This document shows positions 36,043 to 45,118 of a stretch of DNA of 64,000 nucleotides, piece by piece. This DNA comes from Corynebacterium sp. (GTDB taxonomy: Bacteria > Actinomycetota > Actinomycetes > Mycobacteriales > Mycobacteriaceae), in NCBI RefSeq assembly GCF_022712275.1, contig NZ_JALAGU010000002.1, forward strand, positions 15,961-79,960. The letters run 5' to 3'. Made by a program: the position numbers and the translations under genes. Under the pieces are notes generated by a model. The model had not been told where the DNA came from, made no database searches, and saw nothing but the letters and a program-made list of their open reading frames with translations. Numbering within the stretch: the stretch's first letter is position 1; each line of letters begins with the position of its first letter.

Positions 36043-37118
36043 TTCCGTTCAGGTTCGGCGTCGTCGGTGATCCGCCGGATGTAGAGGATCCGGTCGCCGG
36101 GTTCCACGGTCTCCGCCTCCACCGAGTCGATGCGGTAGAGCTCACCGGAACGCACCACGCCCAGCACGATGTCCTCGAGGTTGCGCGGGCTGCCGCCGAC
36201 CTCGTCCTCGGCGACGAGACGCTCGGCGATAGAGAAGCCCTCGTCGGGGCTGAGCAGGTCCTCCATCATGCCGGTGACCGACGGGCTGACGGTCGCCAGA
36301 CCGAGCATCCGGCCGGCGGTCTCCGAGGAGATCACCACCGAATCCGCGCCGGACTGCCGCACCAGGTGGGAGTTCTCCGACTCGCGCACACTGGCCACGA
36401 TCGTCGCCGAGGGGGCGATCTCCCGGACCGACAGGGTGATCAGCACGGCCGTGTCATCGAGGTTCGGGGCGACGACGACCGCCCGGGCACGGGTCACGCC
36501 GGCGAGTTTGAGCACGTCGGACTTCGTCGCCGTGCCCTGCACGGTCACCAGACCGCGGGAGGACGCATGGGCCAGTGCCTCCGGATCCGAGTCAACCACC
36601 ACGATGCGGTCGGCGGGGACGCCGTCGGCGAGCAGCGCGGTGGTCGCCGCGCGGCCCTTCGTGCCGTAGCCGATGACGACGGTGTGGTTACGCATTCTTC
36701 TCCTCCAGCGGCGGATCTTCAGTGCCTTCCGTGACTCCTCGGTGAGCACGGAGAGCGTCGTGCCGACGAGGAGGACCAGGAAGATGACGCGCATCGGGGT
36801 GATGAGCAGCACGTTGAGCAGGCGGGCCTCCTGCGTCACCGGGGTGATGTCCCCGTAGCCCGTGGTCGACAGCGACACCGCCGAGTAGTACACGGCGTCC
36901 AGGAACGTGTGGACGCCCTTGTATCCGTCCCGGTCGAGGTAGACCACGGTCGATGACAGGATGATGAGGATCAGGGCGTATGCCATCCGACGCGCGATCA
37001 ACCACCAGGGGCTGGCCTGTGCCGGCTCCGGGATGCTGATGACTTTTATCAGAGCATGCGGCGGGAGGGCGTCGATGTCCTTGTCCGCGCCGAGACGGTC
37101 ACGCAACCTGTCACGCAT
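36039..37118 (-). CDS. Potassium channel with RCK (TrkA-N) domain, CglK-like
   Basis: A 359-residue two-helix K+ channel: first membrane helix at about 43-61, pore loop with selectivity filter TTGYGD at 85-90, second helix at about 100-122, then a cytoplasmic RCK domain from about 142 (NHTVVIGYGTKGRAA, VVDSDPEAL) and a TrkA-C-like end. It resembles C. glutamicum CglK and the product of M. tuberculosis Rv3200c. Codon 142 is an ATG with its own excellent ribosome binding site, so a separate RCK subunit is probably made. It overlaps adnB by 8 bp and uvrD2 by 4 bp. Confidence 0.93.
   Translation of the reverse strand: MRDRLRDRLGADKDIDALPPHALIKVISIPEPAQASPWWLIARRMAYALILIILSSTVVYLDRDGYKGVHTFLDAVYYSAVSLSTTGYGDITPVTQEARLLNVLLITPMRVIFLVLLVGTTLSVLTEESRKALKIRRWRRRMRNHTVVIGYGTKGRAATTALLADGVPADRIVVVDSDPEALAHASSRGLVTVQGTATKSDVLKLAGVTRARAVVVAPNLDDTAVLITLSVREIAPSATIVASVRESENSHLVRQSGADSVVISSETAGRMLGLATVSPSVTGMMEDLLSPDEGFSIAERLVAEDEVGGSPRNLEDIVLGVVRSGELYRIDSVEAETVEPGDRILYIRRITDDAEPERK
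36693..36706 (-). promoter_or_regulatory. Internal ribosome binding site and start codon for a free RCK subunit
   Basis: Inside the channel gene, GGAGGAG is followed by AAGA and an in-frame ATG (36693-36695), exactly at the start of the RCK domain (MRNHTVVIGYG). This is a better start than that of the channel itself and would yield a 218-residue soluble RCK protein. Archaeal MthK works this way, and internal translation has been reported for C. glutamicum CglK as I recall. Confidence 0.75.
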
Positions 37119-40100
37119 CCTCTAGCCCTCCGTCCGGTCCGGCCAGCCATCCGGCCAGGTCTTCTGCAGACGGCAGTGTACCCGGTTCCCAGGTCTCGTT
37201 CGAGACCACGTAGTGGAAGGCGGCACGCACGTTCGCCGGGTCGACCGGTCGTCCGTGCCGGGCACTGAGCAGTTCCGCCCAGGCGAGCCGGTAGACGGCC
37301 AGTTGCAGGGACGCGTCGGCCAGGTCCCGACCGGTCGGCCTGCGCCCCGTCTTCCAGTCCACGACCGTCCAGCCGGTCAGCGGATCGTCGCCGTCATGGA
37401 AGACGGCGTCGATGCGCCCCTCGAAAAGGTGCCCGGCCAGGGTCACCGAGTAGGAGCCCTCCACGCTCACCGGGGTACGGTCCGCCCACTCACTGTCGAG
37501 GAACCTCTGCTTCAGGGTGGCGAGGACCGGGTCGGCGAGGGTGGCGTCCGCCGCACCCGGCAACTCGTCCTCGTCGAACAGGCCGACCGCACCGTAGTGC
37601 TGTTCGACCCAGTTGTGGAATGCCGTGCCGCGTTTGGTGTACGGCCGTGGTTCCAGCGGCACCGGGCGGCGCCGCCGACGGGCGAACTCCTCCGGGTCAC
37701 GGGACAGGGCCACCGCCTCGGTCGCCGTCAGCCGGGAGCCCAGCGGAACAACGACCTCGGGCACGGTCTGCTCCCGGTGTTCGCGGGCCAGAAGTGCGGT
37801 CTCACGCGCCCACTCGTCGGCCAGGGTCCCGGCGTCCGGGGCCTTGTCTTCCTGGTCCGGGTCTGCCGCGTCACGCGCCGCCATCGCGGCGCGCACCAGG
37901 TCCGCCCCGTCGGCCACGCCGGGCAATCGCTCGGTGATGGTGGGACGCGGCCACTGTGCCGGTGGCGTCTCGGGTAGTTCACGGATGTAGGCCTCGACCA
38001 GGTCATTGCGGGCCGCCGGGTTCTCCGGCACCATCACCGCGTCCTCCCGGTGCTGCAGTGCGCCGTCCTCACGGGCCTTCACCAGCCGTTTCAGTTCATC
38101 CTTCGAGTAGACCATGCCGAGGTCCGACCAGGTCGCCACGCATTCCGGGGCGGACGTGGCGAGCCGGTCACGGATGAGGGTGAGCGCGACAGACGGGTCC
38201 ACCGGCTTCTTGTCGTCCTTGTTGAACGCCGCGCCGGATACCAGCAGGGTCTCCTCGGCGCGGGTCACGGCGACATAGAACAGCCGGTCGTCCTCCTTGG
38301 CGGCGTGGACACCGAGGGCGACCTTGAAGGCGTCCTCCGCCTCGACGACGCCCTTGCGGTCGACGACGTCGGAGAGGTCGAGCACCGGCATGCCGGTGAT
38401 GTCGGCCGGGTCCTCGGTGGCGTCGCCGCGCAGACCGGAGGGCAGGATACGGGCGTTGGTGGTCCAGGACCCGACGGTCGGGCGTTTCACGGCGTCCGCG
38501 TAGGTCTTGCGTGTCGCGTGCGGTACCGCGACGATCTCCCACTCCAGGCCTTTGGCCTTGTGCACGGTGAGCAGTTGGACACAGTCGCTGCGCTTCTCCA
38601 CCTCACCGGCGTCGAGCCCCTTCTCGCGGGCCTCGGCGGCGCGCAGGTAGTCCACCAGCGCCCCTGGGGACGCGCCGGAGAGGTCGGCGAAGGACCGGAC
38701 GACCTCGGCGAAGCGGTCGAGGTGGCTGGCACCGATGGAACGACGCCGGTCGCGGTGGTAGCGGGTGAGAACCTCGGTGCGCACCCCGAGCATCTGCTCG
38801 ATGTCGGCGACGAGGTCGTTGAGCGGTTTGCCGAGCGACTGCAGGCGCAGGAAGCGGAGTTCCCGGCCCAGGTCGCTGAGACGTTGCTGGCCTTCCCCGG
38901 ACATGCCGAACTCCTCCATGCCACGCAGATCGGCCAGCGCCTCCGCCAGGCCGACGGGGACGCGGGAGGAGTCGCGGTCGATGTCGGCGAGGCGCTCACG
39001 GACCGTGGCCATCGCCGGGGAGTCACCAGGATGCGGGGTCACCAGGGCGGTGAGACCGGTGGGTTCGTCGGCGTCATCGTCGTCGGCGGCTTCACCGTCA
39101 GTGCCCTCGGCTCCACCGTCGACCCGGCGGTCCCGCAGCGACAGCTGGTCGACCCGTCGCGCCAGAGCCTGCAGGTCAGCGGCACCGATGTTCCACCGCA
39201 CGCCGGTTAGCAGGCGGAGCAGGGCGATGTCGTCGGAGGGGTCCACGAGGACGCGCAGCGTAGCGTACACGTCGGCGACCTCGGGTACCTCGAGCAGGCC
39301 GGGTCCGTCGGACATCTCCACCGGTACCTCCCGCTCGACGAGGAGGTCGTGGATCGGTGTCGCCTCGGCATTCTTGCGCAGCAGTACCGCCGCAGAGAAC
39401 GGTCGGGAGGTGTCGCGTCCGTGGTATCGGGCGGCGAGTTCGTCGGCCAGCCAGACGAGTTCCTCCTCGCGGGTGTCGAACCACGCGGCCTTCACGTCAC
39501 CGCTACCGGCACCGGGCCGGGAGACCAGCGGGGACACCGCGGCCGGTGACCCGGTGCCGGAGGCATCCAGTGACCACCGGGACACGGTGTTCGCCAGATC
39601 GAGGACGCGTGCCGGGTTGCGCCAGGAGGTGGTCAGTTCCCGCCTGCGGGCCGGGGTGGCATCCTGACCGGTCCCGGTCGGGAAATCGGTGCGGAAGTGG
39701 GTGAGGTTCGCCGCCGTCGCGCCTCGGAAACCGTAGATGGACTGCATGGGGTCGCCGACGGCGGTCACGGTGAGATCCGGGTCGACCCCACCGCCGAACA
39801 GTCCTCGCAGCAGGACGCGCTGGGCATGCCCGGTGTCCTGGTACTCGTCGAGCATGACGACGCGGAACCGGCGACGTTGTGCAGCCCCGATCACGGGGTG
39901 CGCGTCGACGAGCTGAGCCGCCTTCGACATCTGCGCGCCGAAGGTCATGAGGTTCCGCTCGGCGAGCCGTGCCCGGTAGTCCGTGACCACGTCGAGGAGT
40001 TCCTGCCGGTACACCAGGGCGTCCCCGATCTTCCGCAGGGTGGTGTCCACCCCTTTGAGCGCCTTGCCGTCGCGGTCGGGCAGGCCGTCGATCTCCGCGG

Positions 40101-40695
40101 CGGTCGCCCGGCACTCCTCCGCCACATCGGTGACGGTGGCGAGGTGGTTGTCCATGCCGTCGTTGAGTTCCAGCATGTCGTCGATGATGGTGGGCACCGA
40201 ACGGTGGGTGGTGAACCCGGTGGGGCGTTCCAGCACCACGTCGCGGGCGATCATCCAGCGCTCGGTGTCGGTGATGACGCGGCCGGTGGGTTCGGTGGGC
40301 AGCAGCAGGCCGTACTCGCGGACGATATCGCCGGCGAAGGAGTCGTAGGTGGAGACGGTCGGGGTGATCGCCGGCATGGACTCCACCAGCCCGGAGGACG
40401 CCAGGGACTGCAGCCGGGCACGGATGCGCTCCCCGAGTTCGCGGGCCGCTTTCCGGGTGAAGGTGAGGCCGAGGACCTGTTCGGGCAGCACCAGACCGTT
40501 GGCGACGAGCCAGACGACACGGGCGGCCATCGTCTCGGTCTTTCCGGCTCCTGCTCCGGCGACGACCAGCATGGGTCCGGCGGGCGCACCGATGACGGCG
40601 GCCTGCTGGTCGGTGGGTGGGAAAGCCTGGCGCAGCCACTGCTGCGACAGTTCGACGGGGTCGACAGTATCGACGGGGGGTCTCGTGTCAGCCAT
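37111..40695 (-). CDS. adnB: AdnB subunit of the AdnAB helicase-nuclease
   Basis: A 1194-residue protein with an N-terminal UvrD-like motor (Walker A VVAGAGAGKTE near 50, LTFTRKAARELGERI, LDEYQDTGHAQR, VGDPMQSIYGFRG, HKAKGLEWEIVAVPH, YVAVTRAEETLLV) and a C-terminal RecB-type nuclease with D1113, K1115 (DWKTG) and Q1131/Y1135 (QLAVY). AdnAB resects double-strand breaks in mycobacteria, with AdnB as the leading motor; that role is known from the family. The ATG directly follows the adnA stop (TAGATG). An acidic insert lies around 540-560. Confidence 0.93.
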   Translation of the reverse strand: MADTRPPVDTVDPVELSQQWLRQAFPPTDQQAAVIGAPAGPMLVVAGAGAGKTETMAARVVWLVANGLVLPEQVLGLTFTRKAARELGERIRARLQSLASSGLVESMPAITPTVSTYDSFAGDIVREYGLLLPTEPTGRVITDTERWMIARDVVLERPTGFTTHRSVPTIIDDMLELNDGMDNHLATVTDVAEECRATAAEIDGLPDRDGKALKGVDTTLRKIGDALVYRQELLDVVTDYRARLAERNLMTFGAQMSKAAQLVDAHPVIGAAQRRRFRVVMLDEYQDTGHAQRVLLRGLFGGGVDPDLTVTAVGDPMQSIYGFRGATAANLTHFRTDFPTGTGQDATPARRRELTTSWRNPARVLDLANTVSRWSLDASGTGSPAAVSPLVSRPGAGSGDVKAAWFDTREEELVWLADELAARYHGRDTSRPFSAAVLLRKNAEATPIHDLLVEREVPVEMSDGPGLLEVPEVADVYATLRVLVDPSDDIALLRLLTGVRWNIGAADLQALARRVDQLSLRDRRVDGGAEGTDGEAADDDDADEPTGLTALVTPHPGDSPAMATVRERLADIDRDSSRVPVGLAEALADLRGMEEFGMSGEGQQRLSDLGRELRFLRLQSLGKPLNDLVADIEQMLGVRTEVLTRYHRDRRRSIGASHLDRFAEVVRSFADLSGASPGALVDYLRAAEAREKGLDAGEVEKRSDCVQLLTVHKAKGLEWEIVAVPHATRKTYADAVKRPTVGSWTTNARILPSGLRGDATEDPADITGMPVLDLSDVVDRKGVVEAEDAFKVALGVHAAKEDDRLFYVAVTRAEETLLVSGAAFNKDDKKPVDPSVALTLIRDRLATSAPECVATWSDLGMVYSKDELKRLVKAREDGALQHREDAVMVPENPAARNDLVEAYIRELPETPPAQWPRPTITERLPGVADGADLVRAAMAARDAADPDQEDKAPDAGTLADEWARETALLAREHREQTVPEVVVPLGSRLTATEAVALSRDPEEFARRRRRPVPLEPRPYTKRGTAFHNWVEQHYGAVGLFDEDELPGAADATLADPVLATLKQRFLDSEWADRTPVSVEGSYSVTLAGHLFEGRIDAVFHDGDDPLTGWTVVDWKTGRRPTGRDLADASLQLAVYRLAWAELLSARHGRPVDPANVRAAFHYVVSNETWEPGTLPSAEDLAGWLAGPDGGLEDA

Positions 40696-43600
40696 CTAGA
40701 TCACCTGCTCCCCGGCGCGGCAGGCGGGGCACAGGCACGCGTACTCTGTGCCGCCGCAGGCTTCGGTGGCACTGAATCCCGGACCTGCGACACGTGCCGC
40801 GGTGGCCAGGGCGAGGGCGCGGAACTCCGCCAGGTCCTCCTCGCTGAGCTGGCCCTGCTGCAGGACCTTGACCTTCGCGTTCTCCACCCGCGGGTAGACG
40901 AGCATCGCCCCGTCGGCGCGGCGGCCCTCCTCGAGGGAGACCAGGAGCTGGTAGGCCGACAGCTGCGGGCTCTCGGCTGCCTCCTTGACGGTCTTCGCGT
41001 TCTTCCCGGTCTTGAAGTCGATGACGGTGGACGCGCCGTCTGCGGTGGTCTCCAGCCGGTCGGTGCGGCCGGCGAGGATGACCGGCAGGCCGGTGTCGGT
41101 GTGTCCGATCATGTGCTCCAGTTTCTTCTCGACCTCGACAGTGCGGCCGCTCCCGGAACGCTGGATCAGCCAGCCGTGGAGCCGGTCGACGGCCTCGAGA
41201 CAGCTCTCGGTCAGCGGTCGCGCGGTCCACGCGGGACCGTCGACGAGCCAGGGCACGACCTCGCGGACGATGTCGGCGGCGTCCTCCGGGGTGAGCCCGG
41301 CGGCGAAGCCCTCGGCGAGGGCGTGGATGAGCGTTCCGACCTTCATCGGTTCGGTGGTCGGGGTGCTGCGCAGGGTGTCGAGGAATGACGCCAGGTCGCA
41401 GGCCGGACCGGTGGCTCGCCCGAGGTTCTCCAGGGTGGTGGGGCTGATCCGCAGAGTCGGTTCACTGTCTCCGCGGCGGTGGGCGACGGCGGGGCCCGTG
41501 GAGGAGGGTCCGGCGGTCCCCCACCAGTCGGCGGGGTCGGCACCGTAGACGCCGGCCTCGGCGAGGGTCGCGAGATTCTCGGCGGCGGCGCGGCGCTCAT
41601 GGCCTGGCCGGTCGGGATCGCAGACGGCGTCGCGCAGTTCGGCGACGAGGGGCTCCATCGCCAGGACCCGCGGCAGGGAGTCTGCCACGGTGTCGACGGG
41701 GTGGGGGCGGGGTTCGCTCTCCGGGTCGTCTCCCGCGGCAGCATCTCCGGCACCTCCACTGCCGTCGTCACCGGTGATGTCGTCGAGGAACCGCGACGGG
41801 ACCGAGGCGTCGTCGCCGGTGGACTCCACGGCCGTGACCAGGGTGTACCTGCTGGCCCGGGACACGGCGAGAAGGAACAGTCGCCGCTCCTCGGCCAGTG
41901 CACTGCTGGCCCGGGAGACGATGGTGGACGGTTCAATACCCCGGTCCAGCAGGTCGACCAGTTCCTGCTGGCCGAACAATCCGCCGACGGTCGGGCCGGC
42001 CGGCCAGCTGTCCTCCTGCACCCCGGAGACGATGACGACCTCCCATTCCCTCCCGGCGGCGGCGTGGGCGGGCAGGATCTCCACGGCATCGGGGCGTACC
42101 CCACGGCGGTCACGGGCACCGGTGGGCAGTTCCTGGGCACGGACACCGTCGAGGAAGGTCTCGAGCGTGATCGCTGGGGTCCGTTCGACCAGGTCACCGG
42201 CCAGGTCGAAGAGGCTCATGACCGCGTCGAGGTCGCGGTCGGCCTGGGAGCCGAGGGTGCCGCCGCGCAGCGCCCGGGTCTGCAGCCGGGTCGACAGACC
42301 GGTCGCCTGCCACACCGCCCACAGCACGGCCTCGACCGAACCACCGTCCTCCGCCGCGTCCTGTCCGGCGCCGATGACGGCGCGGACCTGGTCGAGCAGA
42401 CCGAGTTCGCGAGGGCCGAAGCGCCGACGCCACGCCTCGGCCGCCTGCTCGTCGGCACGGCCGGTGACCATGAGACCGACCGCCTCCATGGCGCGCAGTC
42501 CCGTCCCGACCAGGACCGGAGCGAGGGAGCGTTCCATCCGGCGCAGCATCACCGGATCCGCCCCACCGACCGGACTCTCGACGAGCTGCTGCAGTTCAAC
42601 GACAGTCAGTGGTCGCACGAGGGCGTCGAGGGCAAGCAGCAGGGAGGAGACGAGGGGTTGCTCGGCCAGCACCACGCTCGTCGGGTCGACCTTCACCGGC
42701 ACACCGTGACTGAGCAGGGTGCGGCGTAGCGGGTGGATTTCCCCGGCGGTACGCACGACCACGGCGATCCGGTCCCAGTCGACGCCGTCGGTGACATGGG
42801 CGCGACGCACCGCATCGGCGACACTGAGCCGTTCGGAGGTGACCGACGGTGCACGGCGGACCACGAGGTCAGCGGCGGGATCAGGCACTGACGCAGCGGC
42901 GGTACGCACCGGCACCCGCATCCGTGACGGCGGCAGCAGCCGCCCCAGCCGGTTCACCGCGGTGACCGCCGCGGTGCCCAGCCGGTACGACCGGGAGAGG
43001 ACGACCCGGTGGTCGGCGTCCTCCGCCAGGCCGGTGAGGTAGTCCTCGTCGGCGCCACGGAAATGGAAGACGCACTGGTCGGCGTCCCCGGCGACGAGGA
43101 CGCGGGCCCCGGGCGTGGTGAGCATCTCCAGGAAACGGGCGGACGCCGGGTCGAGGTTATGTGCGTCATCGACGAGCAGCAGTTTCACCGTGTCCCGCTG
43201 CCGGTCGAGGATCCGGCGACCTTCCGGTGTGTTCTCGAGTTCATCGAGGACACGGTGCAGCAGCTCGGAGACGTTGAGTGCATGGGAGCCGGAGAGTTTC
43301 ACGACCCGGCGGCTCTCGCGCAGGAAGTCCCCGGCACCGACCCACATGTCGAAGTCGTGTTCCCGTCCGAGGTCGGCGAGGGCGTCGGGTCCTACCCCCC
43401 GCTCCTCGGCACGCAGCAGCAGGTCACGGAGCTGCCGGGCGAAACCGACGAGTGGCAGGGCCGGGCGGATGCGCTCGGGCCAGGACCCGGTGCCGTCCTC
43501 GGCGTTTCCCTGCAGCAGCGACCGGATGAGCAGGTCGTGGTCGGCACCGGTCATCAGCCGGGGCAGGGGTTCCTCCCGCAGTTGTGCGACGGCGCGCAGC

Positions 43601-44127
43601 AGAGCGAAGGCCCATGAGTGCACGGAACGCACAGGGGTACCGGTGGCGGCGTACCCGGAGGCACCGGCACCGCCGGGAAGACTGCAGAGCAGGTCGGTGA
43701 GCCGGCCACGCAGGTCCGCGGCCGCTTCCTTGGAGGGGGTGACGACCATGACGCCGGCCGGGTCTCCCCCGTTGCCCAGATAGGTCACCAGGGCATCGAG
43801 CAGCAGCGAGGTCTTGCCGGTACCCGGGCCGCCGAGCACGGCGTAGGGCAGGTCCCGGGGCGCGCGGTCGTCGTCCGCGACCAGAGCACCGGCCAGACCG
43901 CTCCACTGCCGCGAGTGCGTGGCGGAGGGTTCGGCTCCGACACCGGTGTCGAGGCGCACCCGGACGCTGTCCGCCGAGCCGATCCGTCGGCGCAGCCGGG
44001 CATCGGCGCGGGCGTTCTCACGGGCCCGCGCGGTACGCTCCTGTGCCGCCCGGTCCGCTGCGTCGTCCACCGCGTCCTGCGCAGCGCCGGGGTCAGTCCT
44101 GTCCGGCCTGCCTGTCCTGTCCACCAC
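40696..44127 (-). CDS. adnA: AdnA subunit of the AdnAB helicase-nuclease
   Basis: A 1143-residue partner of AdnB. The motor domain has Walker A LGGPGTGKTSLL near 100, LLVDDAHNLDPAS, VAGDADQCVFHFRG and a UvrD-like second half. The nuclease domain has D1037 and K1039 (DFKTG) and QLSAY. Four Cys suggest an Fe-S cluster: C910 and the C-terminal C1124, C1131, C1133 and C1136 (C-x6-C-x-C-x2-C; one may be spare). I chose the GTG at 44125-44127 because GGAG lies 7 nt before it and it begins 16 bp after the preceding gene; a GTG 17 codons upstream would overlap that gene by 35 bp. Confidence 0.92.
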   Translation of the reverse strand: MVDRTGRPDRTDPGAAQDAVDDAADRAAQERTARARENARADARLRRRIGSADSVRVRLDTGVGAEPSATHSRQWSGLAGALVADDDRAPRDLPYAVLGGPGTGKTSLLLDALVTYLGNGGDPAGVMVVTPSKEAAADLRGRLTDLLCSLPGGAGASGYAATGTPVRSVHSWAFALLRAVAQLREEPLPRLMTGADHDLLIRSLLQGNAEDGTGSWPERIRPALPLVGFARQLRDLLLRAEERGVGPDALADLGREHDFDMWVGAGDFLRESRRVVKLSGSHALNVSELLHRVLDELENTPEGRRILDRQRDTVKLLLVDDAHNLDPASARFLEMLTTPGARVLVAGDADQCVFHFRGADEDYLTGLAEDADHRVVLSRSYRLGTAAVTAVNRLGRLLPPSRMRVPVRTAAASVPDPAADLVVRRAPSVTSERLSVADAVRRAHVTDGVDWDRIAVVVRTAGEIHPLRRTLLSHGVPVKVDPTSVVLAEQPLVSSLLLALDALVRPLTVVELQQLVESPVGGADPVMLRRMERSLAPVLVGTGLRAMEAVGLMVTGRADEQAAEAWRRRFGPRELGLLDQVRAVIGAGQDAAEDGGSVEAVLWAVWQATGLSTRLQTRALRGGTLGSQADRDLDAVMSLFDLAGDLVERTPAITLETFLDGVRAQELPTGARDRRGVRPDAVEILPAHAAAGREWEVVIVSGVQEDSWPAGPTVGGLFGQQELVDLLDRGIEPSTIVSRASSALAEERRLFLLAVSRASRYTLVTAVESTGDDASVPSRFLDDITGDDGSGGAGDAAAGDDPESEPRPHPVDTVADSLPRVLAMEPLVAELRDAVCDPDRPGHERRAAAENLATLAEAGVYGADPADWWGTAGPSSTGPAVAHRRGDSEPTLRISPTTLENLGRATGPACDLASFLDTLRSTPTTEPMKVGTLIHALAEGFAAGLTPEDAADIVREVVPWLVDGPAWTARPLTESCLEAVDRLHGWLIQRSGSGRTVEVEKKLEHMIGHTDTGLPVILAGRTDRLETTADGASTVIDFKTGKNAKTVKEAAESPQLSAYQLLVSLEEGRRADGAMLVYPRVENAKVKVLQQGQLSEEDLAEFRALALATAARVAGPGFSATEACGGTEYACLCPACRAGEQVI

Positions 44128-44143
44128 GGGTGTTCTCCGTCCC

Positions 44144-45100
44144 CTACTCGCCTGTCGCGTCGTCCGAGAGATCGTCACCGATCATGTCATCCCGGCCGGT
44201 CCGGCCGGTGATCCGCACCCCTACAATATCGCTCACCCGTTCGAGTCCAGGCCAGGCCTCCAACTGACTGTCCGGCAGCACCGCATGGACGAACATCCGG
44301 TAGATCACCGCTCTGAGCAGCAACTGGTTGAAGTCCGGAAGATGGGACCACCGGTCGATGAGGTCATCCTCCGCGCTCGCCCACGCCACGGCGTCCACCA
44401 CGAGCAACGCCACCGACCACACCGCCGGACGCCACGCCGGCACCAGGTCGACGACCGCCGGATCGGAGAGCCCGTCGAAAACGGTGCACCCCAGCATGTC
44501 ACCGTGGACCAGCTGGTCAGGGGCGGTGACCTCGTCGCGCAACGGCAGCAGCTTCGCCGCCTTCGCCATCGCCGCGGCCACGTCCTCACGCGGCACGGCC
44601 CCGGGATCCATCACCGGGGCCAGCAGGTCGGTCGGATCATCCGCCCAGGCCGCAGCCTCGGCAGCAGCGAAGAGGTCGACGTCCCCGACGCTGTCCCGGG
44701 AGGACGCCGGGGCCCGACCGGAACCTCCCCCGGTCAGGAAGGACGGACGCCGCTCCCCGGCCAGTGCCCTGTTCAGGCTCAGTGCGGCGGCGGCCACCTC
44801 GTCGAACCGGGGTGCCCGGTGCCCGGACACGAACGCCCGGGCCGTCCAACCGCCGACCGAGTAGCGTCCGTCGGTGGACCGCAGCGGCCGGGGCACAGTC
44901 ACACCCGAAGGGCGGATCCGGTCCATGACCTGAGCGGTCCAGGTGCCGCGTGCCGGATCGGAGACCGGGACGAGCACGACATGGTCACACCGCCACCCGT
45001 CGCCCCAGGCGTCCCCCAGCAGGGCCGGGGTGGCGTAGCCGATCTGGAAGGCGCCACGGACGCCCTCCGTCGGGGCGGTGTTGCGGGTCGAATCAGACAT
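44144..45100 (-). CDS. TIGR02569 family protein (actinobacterial, kinase-like fold)
   Basis: A 318-residue protein of the actinobacteria-specific TIGR02569 family. The middle part (QLVHGDMLGCTVFDG, then AVVDLVPAWRPAVWSVALLVVDAVAW) looks like the catalytic loop of aminoglycoside-phosphotransferase-like kinases, with HGD and a downstream acidic residue (VVDLVP). The N-terminal half is divergent, so activity is unknown. In M. tuberculosis the family member is Rv3205c. It is the first gene of the adnA-adnB-channel-uvrD2 block and has a leaderless-type promoter. Confidence 0.85.
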   Translation of the reverse strand: MSDSTRNTAPTEGVRGAFQIGYATPALLGDAWGDGWRCDHVVLVPVSDPARGTWTAQVMDRIRPSGVTVPRPLRSTDGRYSVGGWTARAFVSGHRAPRFDEVAAAALSLNRALAGERRPSFLTGGGSGRAPASSRDSVGDVDLFAAAEAAAWADDPTDLLAPVMDPGAVPREDVAAAMAKAAKLLPLRDEVTAPDQLVHGDMLGCTVFDGLSDPAVVDLVPAWRPAVWSVALLVVDAVAWASAEDDLIDRWSHLPDFNQLLLRAVIYRMFVHAVLPDSQLEAWPGLERVSDIVGVRITGRTGRDDMIGDDLSDDATGE

Positions 45101-45107
45101 GGGTACC

Positions 45108-45113
45108 ACTCTA
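45108..45113 (-). promoter_or_regulatory. -10 element, leaderless start of the adnAB-containing operon
   Basis: On the minus strand TAGAGT ends 7 nt before the ATG at 45100, with no ribosome binding site between. It lies only 5 bp past the stop codon of the upstream DUF3152 gene. Confidence 0.55.
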
Positions 45114-45118
45114 ACTAC

